Positions 1-10,614 are shown, counted from the stretch's first letter. The stretch: DNA of 64,000 nucleotides from Pseudoflavitalea rhizosphaerae (GCF_003991355.1 NZ_RCSU01000016.1:48107-112106), one strand, 5' to 3'. A program made the numbers and translations. Notes: generated by a model not told the origin, from the sequence alone.

Positions 1-790
1 CCTTCATATCGTACAACATCGGGACACGATATTGATTCGGTGTGATACTTACCCTGGTTGCATTCCTTAAGAAAATAGCATTGGCATTATAAGTAGTTGG
101 ATTTAACTTGTAATCGGCCAGGGATGAATCATCAATATAGGTCCATTCAAGATCATATTCATCTGCCGCCCTGTCTTTACCCCAGTTTATTGTCAATTCA
201 CCGGTAGTGCTCAGCTCACCACTATTGAAACTTATGGTCTGAATGGCATTGGCCGTACAAGAAAAGATATATTCCCGGTTTACGAAGATCTCATTCTCCA
301 AAATCAGAACATCTTCAATAGCCGCAAGATTGGTGCCGGCATCCGGAGTAACTTTCTTGATCTCTACTTTGGCTTCATAGCCACCGGTGAATGTCTGAAT
401 GGCCCGGTAGTTATAAGTACTGTTCTTATTATAATCCACCCGCAGATAAAGAATACCTGTGGAATCCAACACTGTATTGGAACCAGATTGTTTTCTGTAA
501 TACACTTTGATCTCAAGTGTAACCCCAAACACATCCGGCAGCTTTTTCATGGAAGCTTCATCGATCCTGAAAGTGATCAGGTTCCGGACCGAATGGGTTG
601 TCTGTAAGGGTTTGAGGGCAGGATCGAAATACACTGTGTCTGCCACTACTGAAAATGAATCTTTTCTTATCTGATTACCCTTCAACTGCGGTGCACCATA
701 ATTTTCATCGATGGCAAAAACAGCATTCAGATAGCCGCCGGTTAGGATAAGCAGAACAATGAGAACTGTTCTGAGCATAAAAGGTTTCAT
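1..790 (-). CDS. Partial N-terminus of a large exported protein, probably an RHS-type surface protein
   Basis: An open reading frame begins with ATG at 790 and runs off the window with no stop. The first 26 residues form a signal peptide (MKPFMLRTVLIVLLIL, then GGYLNAVFA). The remaining 240 visible residues are beta-rich, and a WGKDRAADEYDLEW segment near residue 205 looks like the FN3-like repeats at the start of Bacteroidota RHS proteins. It starts 6 bases after the stop of the preceding gene, so it is the fourth gene of a minus-strand operon beginning at 10188. In related genomes such operons often end in a giant RHS/YD-repeat protein, which is the inference here. The diagnostic repeats would lie outside the window. 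Certain: an exported, incomplete protein. Uncertain: its family. Confidence 0.7.
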   Translation of the reverse strand, partial: MKPFMLRTVLIVLLILTGGYLNAVFAIDENYGAPQLKGNQIRKDSFSVVADTVYFDPALKPLQTTHSVRNLITFRIDEASMKKLPDVFGVTLEIKVYYRKQSGSNTVLDSTGILYLRVDYNKNSTYNYRAIQTFTGGYEAKVEIKKVTPDAGTNLAAIEDVLILENEIFVNREYIFSCTANAIQTISFNSGELSTTGELTINWGKDRAADEYDLEWTYIDDSSLADYKLNPTTYNANAIFLRNATRVSITPNQYRVPMLYDMK

Positions 791-796
791 GCAGTA

Positions 797-1522
797 TTAT
801 TTACTCCGTTCAGAAATATGCAAAAAATAATTGCTGTAAGTTTCGGTCAGCATGGGTTTTCCGTCAACTCGTTTGAAATAAGGCTCATTGGAGAAGACGG
901 ACTCATCAAAAGCTGTTGTCTGGTAGTTTTTAAAATCACAGATATATTCATCATCCTCACGCTGTCCGGAACTGTTGACTTTTTTCATGGTATACCGGAT
1001 CTGTTTAGGGAGGAATTCAACCGGGTCGTATACCACTATATATTTTTCCCAGGGTGATTCAGGTTTGAATTCCATCACCAGTTTTCGCAACGAACCACTA
1101 TCTACCGCATACATTCTTTGAATATGTCGTTCCCAGAAAATTCCATTGTCAAAATTGAAAAACATGATTGCACTCAGCACGTTCTTCCTTTCTGTAATGG
1201 CAACTACTTTTGACACAGTATCCACTGTGAACCTGTGCGAATAGTTCTGTACCAGTTTACCGTATGTCCTTTGTATCGAATACTGGCCATTGTGTATCTG
1301 ATAGTGTCTGGTTTCTGTTTCAAAAGCCTGAGAATTTATCCCCGATGAAATTTCAACATCGAACCGTAGCCATGGAAAAAAAGAGGGCATTGAACGAAAG
1401 ACCATTACATCTTTATCAGCAGGCAATGTATCCCTGATGAGAGCTACGTCTTTCCCCGATGCATACAGCATATTGCTCAGCAGCAATAAGGCCAATATAG
1501 AAATAATGAATTGTTTCTTCAT
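797..1522 (-). CDS. Small exported protein of the RHS-like operon, unknown function
   Basis: 241 residues with a clear signal peptide (MKKQFIISILALLLLSNMLYA) and no lipobox cysteine, so it is probably periplasmic or secreted. I recognise no named family. The body alternates short beta strands, and the end (VYDPVEFLPKQIRYTMKK, then a YICDFKNYQ segment) reminds one of LolA/outer-membrane lipoprotein-sorting-type folds, which is only a guess. It starts 2 bases after the 2506-residue gene and 6 bases before the partial gene, so it is co-transcribed with both. A role in export or maturation of the giant surface proteins is possible from position alone. Confidence 0.75.
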   Translation of the reverse strand: MKKQFIISILALLLLSNMLYASGKDVALIRDTLPADKDVMVFRSMPSFFPWLRFDVEISSGINSQAFETETRHYQIHNGQYSIQRTYGKLVQNYSHRFTVDTVSKVVAITERKNVLSAIMFFNFDNGIFWERHIQRMYAVDSGSLRKLVMEFKPESPWEKYIVVYDPVEFLPKQIRYTMKKVNSSGQREDDEYICDFKNYQTTAFDESVFSNEPYFKRVDGKPMLTETYSNYFLHISERSK

Positions 1523-1524
1523 AA

Positions 1525-4500
1525 TCAGGGATTGGTTTGGTCTTGAATGTCTTTTTTAGTCAATGCACTCCGTGTTTCTTTGATTGTTTTTACGCCGCGC
1601 TCTGTTTCTTTCTTGACTCTTGTTAAGGTTCCTTCATCGTCATATTCATAGAAAGTAGAATAGTTGTTTTCATCCAATTCTGCCAGCAACCTGATGTTTA
1701 CAGGGTCATATACATAGGACTTCATGTTAGCGTTATAAGGATGAACTCTTATATCATCGAAGTAAGAAGATCCCGAAGGACCGGCGAAAAGCTCATATTT
1801 CATGGATGTTGCGCCAGGAGGAACATTGATTACCTCCTCAAATCGTTGCCAGCCTTCAATTACTCTTCCACTTGGTTTTATCGTTTTGCTTGTACCTGCC
1901 ACCCCAGGGAAGGATATGTTTATGCCTGAGTTAATATAGCCGGTTTCCGGACTGCAGGGTATATTCTCTCTTACCCAGCCACTGACTATCATTTTGGATT
2001 CACGTACCGGAATGAAATTAGTGGTAAGTCCATTTACAGGTTTTACCGGCGTAAGCCCGATACACCAGGTTGTATCTTTTCTAATGGCATTGGAATTATT
2101 GGCTACTTCTGTACTGGCATATTGATTCACCAAAGGAATTTCTACAAAAGTCGGATTACCTGTTCGAGCCCATTTGATGCTACTTTTTGCCAGCGTTGGT
2201 CCTTCTTTCAGCTTCACTACGATATTTTGAAATCCCTGGTGCAAAAGAACCGGACCTATTATCTGATTTTGCATCCTTCCTTCTTTTAAAATTTGTACAC
2301 CGTTAATGATCAGTGTTAAGGTGTCATCACATTCTACATCAAAGAAGTATGTGTTAGTTTCTTCCACCAATAACTGGCCTGTAAAATGAACCTCAAACCA
2401 ATCTTTTGCACAAAATACAGGAGGGCCGTCATAGCCAAAGTCAACATTCAAATTTGAAATATAGGTGTCAGGCCACATTTCAAGCTGTGTAATAGTCCTT
2501 CCAATACATTCATTCCTGTTTGGATGGGCACTGTAAACTCCTGCCTGAGCGGTAAGTCCATACCCATTCGGAAAAACAGTCGTTTTCACCTGCATCACCG
2601 AATCACGTTTAAAATCTACACCTGCAGCATCCGAAGCGGGTGAAGCCAAAACAGGAATCGACATTTCCATTTTCTTATTCACAAAAACTTCAAGGCTGTT
2701 CCTTCCGGAATGACTGACATGTTCTGTTCTCCTGCCATTTAGTGAATCTATTTTCATCCATCCACTTTCAAAGCATTCATTACATTTATCAACCTGGTAT
2801 TTCTGATCTTCAAAACCATCGAAAGCGATCTCACTATTGCGCGCATTTTGCGCCGTTGCAACTGGCAGTGTTTTGTTGAAGCCATAGATGGCGGCATTAT
2901 AGCGATCCAGCGGATCTTTATTTTCCAGTTCCAATCCTCTCTTATTGTGAAGAGTAGATTTACTGTTCCATACCCAACGGGTAATATCGGGATGGGCAGT
3001 CAGGTATTTTTCACCGAAAGTCCAATAGGATGCATAATCCCTGATCAGACCATCCGTTCGGGTATTGGTTTGTGTTGCGACAGTAGATTCCCGTCTGTCA
3101 CCATAATAAACATAGGAAGTATCTACTTTCCAGTTGCCCAGGATCCCTACAACATATGGATTGAGTGTATCCCCTTGAAGGTATTCTTGCCGGCAAACCT
3201 TATAACAAGTCAGCTCCGGATAACTATACTGGATCTGTAAATAACTGGGACAGGTTCGGTTAAGGCAACCATTAGGGGGAGGAGCGCCTATGCAATTCGA
3301 AGCAAATGGTGTAATGACCGATTGAGCAAATGACTGAATAGCAGGTTGTGCATAAAAAGTCATAAAACGGACTTCACTACTACCATTTGTGTTGTTCTCG
3401 GTATTCATTTTCAACAAAAGGTTCTGTTGCTGTGGATTTAGCCCAACAAGTGGCTGTACCGCCGATTTTATTTCAAGCGCATCATAATCCAGACAGGTAC
3501 TGACGCTTCCTCTGGAATAAACTTCCACCTTATTAGGGTCCGAATTTAAAGTAGCATCTGCTTTAAAATCAACATAACCACCTGGAGTAATATTATCGGT
3601 AAAAGGAATAATAAATCCTTTTGCCTCTTCACCCAAACCTTCATAGTTATAGTCCAATGTAGAAATCGTGAATGGTCCTACAGGAAACATATCTACCGGG
3701 CTCCTTCCTTTTAGATAAAGTAAAGCTGAATTGATGGTGGCATTTCCAGGAATTCCACTCATGTCAAGCGCCATCACAGATCTGGCTATGAACGTCCTTG
3801 TCCCATGTCGTTTATACACAGCAGCCAAACTCGTATTATTGTAGTGCACTTCATGATTCGGATGATCATCGGAATCATACTTCAACAAATAATTCAAAAA
3901 GGGAACATCCTTTGATCCACTGCGCGTTTCCATCACACAACTATCATATTGCCGCAATACTTTTTCCACTTTCCATTTATCCTTAAACCTGACGGCCTGA
4001 GCACTCAATACTTTGGTGGTATCATCCACCACAAGTCTGCCACCACGGATTGGACTTGCCATGCTCGTTATGGCGCCCACCGGACTGGTTCCGATATTCC
4101 TTTTACCGGAGCGAACGATCTTCATTGAACTCACCATAACGGTTACAGGAAATCCTCTTCTATTTATAAAATAAATTCCCTTTTCATGTATATCGGGCTT
4201 GTTGCCATGAATTGCCCATACGATTGAATCTTTCAGGCCCGGCTCATATATATAATAGAGAGGATCACAAGGATCCGGACTGGCCAGGGATGCCGATCTG
4301 TACCAGCCGCTAAGCAGTATTTCATCCCCGCTTTCAAAGAACCGGCTCAAATCCACCTCAACACCATTTCTGTAAGTAATACCTCTTCGTATACTAATGT
4401 CTGTCAGTACTGTTCCCTGATTCTTGTAAGCAGCTTCCATCCCACTATATGCCCAATGGGCGGGGTAGTTCAAACTGTAAACGGGATCATCAAACATATT

Positions 4501-7500
4501 GTTCGTACTCGTTACCAGCGGATCTCCGGTTTCTCCATCGAATACCAGGTTCCTGGTAGACACCTTACTTCCCTTCTCGATCACCACCACACTATCGAGG
4601 ATGGCATACCTGTTCACCACCTTCAACACAGCAATAGAACGGAACCGGTTGGTCTCTTTGTTAGGGAAAGGAATGGAAGAGCCAATCACAACCGGAGGAA
4701 TAAGATTCGCCACATCTACATTCACTTCATAAGAGGCACTTCCGGATACAGACATCTGCTCCCTGATATCCATCATGATCTCCACTTCCTTACCCACTTC
4801 TGCATTCTCATCTATAACACCGGACGCATCATTTACTACAGCTACTTTGTTAGACAATTTCTTCCGTTCAGTATTATCATTTTCCAGCCGGTAATAATTG
4901 TATGTATAGCTGATCGCGTCCTTCAGATTATTTTGAGCATAGGATGTGGTTGACTTCATTTTCCCATTCATATCATTGAGTTCAACCTTGAACCCCTGCG
5001 AAATGGTTACATAGTTGACCGCGTCCACCTTGAAGAAGTTCCGTAGCCTGGGATTGTAGGTTTTCTTGCTTTCCCTGTCTAACGGTGTGATCTCAACTAC
5101 TGTAGGAAAATCCTTCGTTGTGTAGAATTCTGTTTCTGTTATGCCATTCGCAGATTTTTTCGTTTTATGAATCGACTGCACTGTTACTTTACTATACCCA
5201 ACAATTGGAGCAGGAAAGAATGTTTCAGCAAAAGGTTCTTCCGTATAGAGGAAATCTGCAGGCGCCAGCGCACCTACCTGTTCAGAGTACAACCTGAATG
5301 GAACACGGAAAGGATTCTCATCATTTCCGATCACAGGTTCATAAGAGGCAACCCCGCTACTGATTACTTTCTTTTGACCACCAATCTCGATGACAGTGGA
5401 ATAATCATATTCCTGACCGTATTTGGCAGCCTTGCTGCCCGTTGACATCTGGTTCCAGTTATCGTACACTTCCACCTTCTTCACTCGAAGACCGCCACCA
5501 TATTTCCGGTAGTCAGGGTTGTTCAATCTGACTAAAGACTTGTCTAAAATAATTTCCCTGCAAAAGGATTTATCTCGCGCATACTTACTGAAGCCCTTTA
5601 TTGCGTCTGTTACATTACTAACAATTGAAGCCATGCTTGTCAAAATTGCTCTAAGGCTTAAATTATCCCCAGTTTCTGAACCAGGATAAACTAAATGTGG
5701 ATGGTTCTGTCGTATATACTGTATCGCTGCAGTTGCCAGTGGGCTTTCATTTCCGGTTATGGGCCTCAGTTTCACACAAATAAGCGTAGGATCATTTGCA
5801 TACCGGTAAACATTATCGAACTCCGCATAGCAGGGAATGAACTCACTGCCCAAACCATTGGCACCCTTTGGCATTTTTACCATGAGCTTGAAAAATAATT
5901 TTTCTACACCTTCAAGGTATTTTCGCCTGATATCATCAACTGAAGACACGGGCTCATTCACTCTAAGAAATGCATAATGATAATCACCCTCACTTTTACT
6001 ATAAAGGTTGAGTGTTCTGGAACCAACAAGCGTGTCTCTCCCAAAGCCTTCTACCTGATAAAACTGCATAGCCCGTTTATTCTGCACGTAGGCATAATCA
6101 TCTGCTTCATAAGAAACCTTAATGGCGCCTCCTGAAGGGAGCTTGATATCAGACAAGGTCCAGCTGGCTGCATTCACATCAGCACTGTCTTTTGTCCAGT
6201 TTCCATTTCCGGTTTGAAGCGTATAGCTATAATCAGCATTTGTTAATGTTCCACCTGTTGAGCCGGGGTTATTTTTTGAATTCTTATAGTTTCCCCAGCG
6301 GTCAGACATTTTGCTATCATATCCCGGATTGGATGTATGGTAATTGAACTTATATGCATTCTTTGCTGCCCTTCCCCTCTTATTATAAGTAAACCATACA
6401 CTATCCAGCGTGAGCTTTCCCAATTCAGGGTCTGTTGTACCGGGAGCCCCTTTACAAAGTGAATAGGAATAGGCAAAGTGAACAGTCTTGATTGGACGGG
6501 CACTGGTTCCATTTTTTACCCAGTCGGCTTTGGCATACAGGTTAATTTCTTTTAACCGGTGCAATTTTTGAGAAGATGAACCACCACCGTTTTCATCTTT
6601 TACACCAATTGCATCTTCCCTGTTGCCATCCAAAACAAAGGTTGCGATCATCGTTTTGGATTCTATCGAATTCAACATCCATACTTCACGCTCTCCATAA
6701 GTGTAGCTACCGCGCTCATCCCTGTTATCTGTTTTAGTGCCTTCATTATAGAATGCCTTGTTCTGATCAAAAGGCGCTCTCCACCTGTAAGGGTTATCCA
6801 TATTGAATGTCCTGCTGTAATTGAATTTCACAGCATCGCCCTGATCATCCTCAGTGATGCCATCCCCTGTGAGATCGATATAATCCGGTGAAAGGATGCC
6901 ACTCAACAGATAGGAGTGTGCATAGGGAGGTAAAACTTCTTTATTGAAATAACCATCCTTATCCCTGCTGTTGGCTGTAGAATTATCAACTCCAGGTGTG
7001 TAATCCACCAGGCCTGTATTGTTATTACCTTCTCCTGTGGACATAGTAACTTCTATCTGTTTCTTATTGTACACAGGAACGCCATATACATATCTCCGTC
7101 CATCATCGCTTAATACGCTCACTTCTGAAATATGATGGTCCCGGCGTCCTTCAGACGAACGGTTTATTATATTAAATCCATCACAGCTTCCATTAGGGAA
7201 CTGGTTAATGAAATAGGATTTGATCTGTTTATCCAATCCGGCAACCCGGGCTTCTTTTGCAGTGAGATAGGAGATCATTTGTTTTCTCTTCTCTCTTTTC
7301 TTTCTGACTACGTCATTGGAAATGGTTCTTGTATCGAACTTCCTGCCATTTTTGAACAAAGCCATATGTCTTGTAGCACCGGCTTCCGGTTCATTTTGTG
7401 CATCACCTGCCGGAGTAAGCATTACCCTCATCAGGTTATCGTCTCCGATTGCATCGAGATATTCTTTGTTTACAGCAGTTTTTTCACCGGGGTTCTTGAA

Positions 7501-9045
7501 ATAAACGTTCTCGAATGTTGTATCCCTTTTCCTGAAACGTGTAACATCATACATGGCATTGTTGGAGATCCAGGGATAGGAGGAAGTAACAGAGTAGGCA
7601 TCATCAAAATCCACACCCACGTGAACTATCGAGCCAACACCCAAATCCACAGAGAACCTGTCGCTGTTGGATCTGGTGGTCATGGAATGATCGAATACAG
7701 AACCTATATCTCCCCGGTAGGCCCTGAACATACCGCCAGTTCCTTCCCCTGAAATTGACCAGGTATCATAGGTATAAATGGGGAGCGCTATATGAGGTGA
7801 ATTATTGGAATAGGAAACATCTTTTTCACGGTTGAAATCAAGTAAGACCCTTGTGTTGGAGCCGGCTTCCTGGTAATTCAGGTATCCATAGGCGGGAAGT
7901 GCCAATAATGTATCTTCTTTTGCTACATATTGTTTCGACATATATCCACGCAACAAGAGACTGCCATGCAAGGCCCATTTTTCATCCCCCATCTTAAAAG
8001 TGAAAGAGGATTGGGATGAAGTATATGGAACGTGAATGGTTGGAGTGAACGATGGTTTGGCAAAGGATATACCCGCATTTATCCCTGTTCCTAAATTCAC
8101 CCGGAGGTTTTTGTTTATGTCCAGCGAAACCCTTGTTTGTCCTGATACCTGCAATTCCTGGATGCCCAGCCTCGAGTTAAAATTCGTTCCGATATTGATA
8201 TTACCGTTCATCTTCGATTCTTCCTTGCCCAATTTGAAACCAACACTGGGTGAAACATCCAGCCCTGACTGTGAGTTATTGGTGATACCCAGACCACCGG
8301 TCAACTCACCCTTTCCTCCTACTCCCGCCTTGATACTGGCGCTTAACCCCAGTTCCGTTCCCCATCCTTTGTAAGTATTGTGGAACACACTCATGTTGGT
8401 GGATACTTTCATGGGAAAGCCTGCCAGCTCTGTATCAAATCCACCGGTAACGCCTACTGTCTTATTTGGTTTGATGGAAACGATCTTACCTACTTTATCA
8501 TCTTCCCCACTAAAATCATCCGGCAATCCACGCATATTCCTGACGATCACTCCGGGATTTATATTCCATCCCAGACCAACCCAACTTGCATCCTGATCTG
8601 AGGTGATCCCGCTCTGGTAATGCAGGTTCACCGGATACCCACCAACATCCAGCAAGGGGATATTATATGAAAAGTCACCGGTGAAGAGATCTACCAGGTT
8701 ATTGGAATTCACGGATTGGAACGACTTCATTTCAGGCTGCGTAGGCCCTATTGTGAATTTTTGTTTTTTCTCTTTCCGTTCATCAACTATCGCCGGGCTG
8801 ACATTTTTATGGCCTGTTGATTTTTCAGCAACAGTAAGCTTTTCGTTATCAAATGATTTTGTTGCAATTTCTTTGACAACAGCTTTTTTAAATGTCCCTG
8901 GAGAAGTTTTGCCAAAAGCATAATTGGGTTTATACCTTCTTTCTTCAGCACGGGCCACTACGGGCACAAGGATCAGTTGCAGATAAAACAGCGTTACAAA
9001 AAGCCAGGCAATGACTTTATGGAATCGGACAAGGGTCTGTACCAT
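1525..9045 (-). CDS. Giant RHS/SpvB-like surface protein with PA14-like domain (2506 aa)
   Basis: 2506 residues. One hydrophobic export segment lies near residues 12-33, followed by a basic, low-complexity linker. Around residues 118-178 is the block VDLFTGDFSYNIPLLDVGGY through GLGWNINPG, which I associate with Bacteroidota RHS/SpvB-like proteins. A long beta-rich body follows. A PA14-like module lies near residues 2200-2300 (DWFEVHFTGQL, then DDTLTLIINGV), and just after it comes a carbohydrate-binding-like jelly roll (residues about 2340-2430). The last 70 residues carry a YD-like repeat (YVYDPVNIRLLAELDENNYS). Length, repeats and neighbours suggest a shell-forming surface or secreted protein. 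No toxin domain is seen at the C-terminus, which ends in the YD region. The gene has no frameshift over 7.5 kb. Substrate or partner is unknown. Confidence 0.85.
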   Translation of the reverse strand: MVQTLVRFHKVIAWLFVTLFYLQLILVPVVARAEERRYKPNYAFGKTSPGTFKKAVVKEIATKSFDNEKLTVAEKSTGHKNVSPAIVDERKEKKQKFTIGPTQPEMKSFQSVNSNNLVDLFTGDFSYNIPLLDVGGYPVNLHYQSGITSDQDASWVGLGWNINPGVIVRNMRGLPDDFSGEDDKVGKIVSIKPNKTVGVTGGFDTELAGFPMKVSTNMSVFHNTYKGWGTELGLSASIKAGVGGKGELTGGLGITNNSQSGLDVSPSVGFKLGKEESKMNGNINIGTNFNSRLGIQELQVSGQTRVSLDINKNLRVNLGTGINAGISFAKPSFTPTIHVPYTSSQSSFTFKMGDEKWALHGSLLLRGYMSKQYVAKEDTLLALPAYGYLNYQEAGSNTRVLLDFNREKDVSYSNNSPHIALPIYTYDTWSISGEGTGGMFRAYRGDIGSVFDHSMTTRSNSDRFSVDLGVGSIVHVGVDFDDAYSVTSSYPWISNNAMYDVTRFRKRDTTFENVYFKNPGEKTAVNKEYLDAIGDDNLMRVMLTPAGDAQNEPEAGATRHMALFKNGRKFDTRTISNDVVRKKREKRKQMISYLTAKEARVAGLDKQIKSYFINQFPNGSCDGFNIINRSSEGRRDHHISEVSVLSDDGRRYVYGVPVYNKKQIEVTMSTGEGNNNTGLVDYTPGVDNSTANSRDKDGYFNKEVLPPYAHSYLLSGILSPDYIDLTGDGITEDDQGDAVKFNYSRTFNMDNPYRWRAPFDQNKAFYNEGTKTDNRDERGSYTYGEREVWMLNSIESKTMIATFVLDGNREDAIGVKDENGGGSSSQKLHRLKEINLYAKADWVKNGTSARPIKTVHFAYSYSLCKGAPGTTDPELGKLTLDSVWFTYNKRGRAAKNAYKFNYHTSNPGYDSKMSDRWGNYKNSKNNPGSTGGTLTNADYSYTLQTGNGNWTKDSADVNAASWTLSDIKLPSGGAIKVSYEADDYAYVQNKRAMQFYQVEGFGRDTLVGSRTLNLYSKSEGDYHYAFLRVNEPVSSVDDIRRKYLEGVEKLFFKLMVKMPKGANGLGSEFIPCYAEFDNVYRYANDPTLICVKLRPITGNESPLATAAIQYIRQNHPHLVYPGSETGDNLSLRAILTSMASIVSNVTDAIKGFSKYARDKSFCREIILDKSLVRLNNPDYRKYGGGLRVKKVEVYDNWNQMSTGSKAAKYGQEYDYSTVIEIGGQKKVISSGVASYEPVIGNDENPFRVPFRLYSEQVGALAPADFLYTEEPFAETFFPAPIVGYSKVTVQSIHKTKKSANGITETEFYTTKDFPTVVEITPLDRESKKTYNPRLRNFFKVDAVNYVTISQGFKVELNDMNGKMKSTTSYAQNNLKDAISYTYNYYRLENDNTERKKLSNKVAVVNDASGVIDENAEVGKEVEIMMDIREQMSVSGSASYEVNVDVANLIPPVVIGSSIPFPNKETNRFRSIAVLKVVNRYAILDSVVVIEKGSKVSTRNLVFDGETGDPLVTSTNNMFDDPVYSLNYPAHWAYSGMEAAYKNQGTVLTDISIRRGITYRNGVEVDLSRFFESGDEILLSGWYRSASLASPDPCDPLYYIYEPGLKDSIVWAIHGNKPDIHEKGIYFINRRGFPVTVMVSSMKIVRSGKRNIGTSPVGAITSMASPIRGGRLVVDDTTKVLSAQAVRFKDKWKVEKVLRQYDSCVMETRSGSKDVPFLNYLLKYDSDDHPNHEVHYNNTSLAAVYKRHGTRTFIARSVMALDMSGIPGNATINSALLYLKGRSPVDMFPVGPFTISTLDYNYEGLGEEAKGFIIPFTDNITPGGYVDFKADATLNSDPNKVEVYSRGSVSTCLDYDALEIKSAVQPLVGLNPQQQNLLLKMNTENNTNGSSEVRFMTFYAQPAIQSFAQSVITPFASNCIGAPPPNGCLNRTCPSYLQIQYSYPELTCYKVCRQEYLQGDTLNPYVVGILGNWKVDTSYVYYGDRRESTVATQTNTRTDGLIRDYASYWTFGEKYLTAHPDITRWVWNSKSTLHNKRGLELENKDPLDRYNAAIYGFNKTLPVATAQNARNSEIAFDGFEDQKYQVDKCNECFESGWMKIDSLNGRRTEHVSHSGRNSLEVFVNKKMEMSIPVLASPASDAAGVDFKRDSVMQVKTTVFPNGYGLTAQAGVYSAHPNRNECIGRTITQLEMWPDTYISNLNVDFGYDGPPVFCAKDWFEVHFTGQLLVEETNTYFFDVECDDTLTLIINGVQILKEGRMQNQIIGPVLLHQGFQNIVVKLKEGPTLAKSSIKWARTGNPTFVEIPLVNQYASTEVANNSNAIRKDTTWCIGLTPVKPVNGLTTNFIPVRESKMIVSGWVRENIPCSPETGYINSGINISFPGVAGTSKTIKPSGRVIEGWQRFEEVINVPPGATSMKYELFAGPSGSSYFDDIRVHPYNANMKSYVYDPVNIRLLAELDENNYSTFYEYDDEGTLTRVKKETERGVKTIKETRSALTKKDIQDQTNP

Positions 9046-9072
9046 TTGAATCTATTTAGGAGGAAATCTTTA

Positions 9073-10188
9073 CTAAGGTTTACGGTATTCAAATTTCAGA
9101 TACCATTTTTCCTGTTTGGAATTGATCAGCTCAAACAGGTAAAGGTGTTTATCGGTCAGATGTTGTGAGTGCAGATCCAGCGAGTGCAGGTTTTGACCGT
9201 AATGCACTTTTAACTCAGAAGGCTCCTGCATCACTGATCTTCGCACAGCTGTAGTAATATCAGTCAACCTGATGCTGACAGCCGAATCTGCATATTCATG
9301 GAGATAACTGAACTTCAGTACATCTCCCGAGATAATATAGGAGGCGTCATCTTCCCTTCGCATGGCCGTATAATAACCTCTTGAAAGAAATCTTGAACTG
9401 TCTGCCCCGTATTGCTTTACCCTGAATGTCCACACTTCGCTATTGGCCACGGGTATGATCCCGTTCTTTGCCACAATCCGCCATGCATATGATTTGGAGG
9501 AATCCAGTTCAGGCAGGCTCATCGGGTATTGATATGAACTAAAGTTGATATTGCTTTGTGCTGTAAGAGGTATGTTTTGCTGCACTGCATCTGCCGGGCT
9601 TTGTGTAGGAAAAACTTCCACCAGCGTGAAATCAAATCGCAGGTTATTGAATAATTGATAAGGAGAAGGTGGCAACCAGGTGAACAAGGGCCTGGTGCTT
9701 TCTGCATGCTCGTTATTAGCCGGCATTACAAGCATTGGAGGGCTCAAAGGTTCTATCTCAAATGTTTCACATGCTTCTGCCAGCACTCCTTCCGGTACTC
9801 CTTTTATGCTGCCGATGAGCGTATAGCAAACATTGAAGATCCCGACAGGCAGAAATCCATCAGGATTAGGATCTACAGCAAACATGGCGGAACCTGAATT
9901 GTACGTAACAGGTAACACATCCTTCACCTGAACCTGTCTACCCCCTTCCGGCAGGATGAAAGTTCTGGTGGTACCTGTTAACACCTGCTGGTTACTGGCA
10001 ACATCAGTCATTACCATTTCAATACGCACAGACAATGATTCCCTGGTACCATTCATCAACGCCAGGTTCCACAACTGTGGTTTAATAGTTAAACCTAAAG
10101 GCGGCACCTGCAATTGAATAACCACCTGGGAATAACTGCATAGTAATGCGAAGAACATTACATAGGTAAGGCAATAAAGTTTTTTCAT
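9073..10188 (-). CDS. Secreted FN3-like protein heading the RHS-like operon
   Basis: 371 residues with a signal peptide (MKKLYCLTYVMFFALLCSYS). The early part (PLGLTIKPQLWNLALMNGT) reads as a beta-sandwich that binds or scaffolds. The middle contains an FN3-like repeat signature (RPLFTWLPPSP, then SKSYAWRIVAKNG, then SEVWTFRV). Proteins with this organisation commonly precede the giant RHS-like genes of Chitinophaga-type bacteria. It ends 27 bases before the start of the 2506-residue gene, so the two are probably translated from one message. No enzymatic motif is visible. It is likely a surface-exposed adaptor or adhesin, but the function is inferred only from architecture and position. Confidence 0.8.
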   Translation of the reverse strand: MKKLYCLTYVMFFALLCSYSQVVIQLQVPPLGLTIKPQLWNLALMNGTRESLSVRIEMVMTDVASNQQVLTGTTRTFILPEGGRQVQVKDVLPVTYNSGSAMFAVDPNPDGFLPVGIFNVCYTLIGSIKGVPEGVLAEACETFEIEPLSPPMLVMPANNEHAESTRPLFTWLPPSPYQLFNNLRFDFTLVEVFPTQSPADAVQQNIPLTAQSNINFSSYQYPMSLPELDSSKSYAWRIVAKNGIIPVANSEVWTFRVKQYGADSSRFLSRGYYTAMRREDDASYIISGDVLKFSYLHEYADSAVSIRLTDITTAVRRSVMQEPSELKVHYGQNLHSLDLHSQHLTDKHLYLFELINSKQEKWYLKFEYRKP

Positions 10189-10588
10189 GAGCCAAACAGA
10201 ATTGGTCAGGTAATAATAGATGTGGGCTGGTCTTGTAAATAGTATTCAGTAGCAAGCATCATAACAAGAGATACACAATCCCTGTGTTATTGATACAGTA
10301 CCTCATGACTTCTGAACAACAAATTGGAAAAAGCCGTAGCGGCCGTATAAAGCGAAGAATATATAGGATAATTTCGCCGTATTGCTCTCGAATTGGGCTG
10401 CAAGAACAATTAATAAGACTTTGTTGGTTTAAGGGTCACAAGTTTTCAAGTGCAAATAAAAGATATATTCTTACTATTCAGTACACTCGCAAAATATTTT
10501 TTCAAACATAGGGGTTTTTACCTATTCAGCGTAATTATGATTGGGTATATTCTTAATTCTATTCAAAGCATTTTAGTCAGCTATCCAT
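10189..10588. other. Intergenic stretch of 400 bases with no supported gene
   Basis: AT-rich spacer between the start of the FN3/RHS operon and the terminator of the small basic protein. One perfect minus-strand match to the Bacteroidota -7 box (TATGTTTG) sits at 10503-10510, but there is no -33 box at the right distance, and it lies 315 bases from the gene. A 75-residue plus-strand frame at 10284-10511 has no recognisable features and is not called. Confidence 0.5.
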
Positions 10589-10614
10589 AAAAAAGACCCG
10601 CCATGCGGCGGGCC
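10589..10614 (-). terminator. Intrinsic terminator after the 54-residue gene
   Basis: On the minus strand an 8-bp GC-rich stem (GGCCCGCC, loop GCAT, GGCGGGTC) is followed directly by six T residues. It lies 26 bases past the stop codon of the 54-residue gene and closes the DUF6934 pair. Confidence 0.9.

Noticed and set aside
7132..7752. 206-residue plus-strand frame inside the giant RHS-like gene
   Set aside because: Antisense to an uninterrupted 2506-codon frame, with no family features.
1525..9045. C-terminal toxin domain in the giant protein
   Set aside because: The C-terminus ends with a YD-like segment and acidic/basic residues; no nuclease, deaminase or pore-forming motif was recognised, and no immunity-gene candidate follows.
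10284..10511. 75-residue plus-strand frame in the intergenic space
   Set aside because: No ribosome-binding signal, no recognisable fold and no conserved context. Kept as spacer.
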